Source of the DNA: a bacterium
GTDB lineage: Bacteria; Pseudomonadota; Alphaproteobacteria; SP197
Length of the DNA: 45,918 bases
Reading direction: 5' to 3'
Assembly (NCBI GenBank): GCA_028821455.1
Contig: JAPPGE010000061.1
Span: 1-45,918, forward strand
Shown one piece after another: positions 45,883 through 45,918 of the stretch. The notes under the pieces were generated by a model that was not told the origin of the DNA, ran no database searches, and saw only the letters and a list, made by a program, of their open reading frames with translations. The position numbers and the translations under genes are program-made. Each line of letters begins with the position of its first letter. Within the stretch, counting starts at the first letter, position 1.

Positions 45883-45918
45883 AACCAAAGTTCTGCGAGA
45901 TGGTATGCTGAGTCCAGC

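Overview
The window is a GC-rich bacterial chromosome segment with densely packed genes and many GTG, TTG and apparently CTG starts. Gene content points to an alphaproteobacterium, probably near the Rhodospirillales. The evidence is an aa3-type cytochrome oxidase operon (ctaC-ctaD-ctaB-small ORF-ctaG-ctaE), a J-domain gene with cobS and cobT (aerobic cobalamin pathway), PHB genes with PhaR, plant/proteobacterial-type GshA, and a single-chain methylmalonyl-CoA mutase with MeaB. The order-level assignment is inference.

Region 1 (0-10.6 kb) looks like catabolism of N-methylated or betaine compounds. It holds a divergent urocanase homologue, a DddP-like M24 protein, a DAO-family flavoprotein, a dimethylglycine-dehydrogenase-like DAO/GcvT fusion, and a Rieske oxygenase of the choline/glycine-betaine type. 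The Rieske gene is stop-start coupled to a Spy/CpxP-like protein and a two-component system. Region 2 (10.5-24 kb) is housekeeping: ubiA, gshA, a RidA protein, tldD, the cytochrome oxidase operon, phaA-phaB, then a second divergent urocanase homologue.

Region 3 (24.5-29.8 kb) is a looser accessory stretch. It carries an orphan RHH-like protein, a TRZ/ATZ-type amidohydrolase, a higBA pair whose toxin has an in-frame TGA, a prlF-yhaV pair with a readable promoter and palindrome, a HicB/Arc-like orphan, and two gaps of about 0.8 kb with no convincing gene. Region 4 (29.8-42.2 kb) returns to core metabolism: a PhaC-like protein overlapping a short PhaE-like partner, phaR, an omega-aminotransferase, methylmalonyl-CoA mutase and MeaB, an M19 dipeptidase, rpmB, a YhhQ-type transporter, cobT, cobS and a J-domain gene.

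Region 5 (42.4-45.9 kb) is compositionally different (lower GC) and is the most unusual part. An IS1595/ISXO2-like transposase gene that has lost a catalytic Asp runs with an ATGA overlap into a DNA cytosine-5 methyltransferase. That gene overlaps a PD-(D/E)XK endonuclease gene, and a Vsr nickase gene follows. This reads as one operon, a restriction-modification-repair cassette headed by a transposase-derived protein, and not as an insertion sequence lying next to an R-M system. No tRNA, rRNA or CRISPR array was seen.
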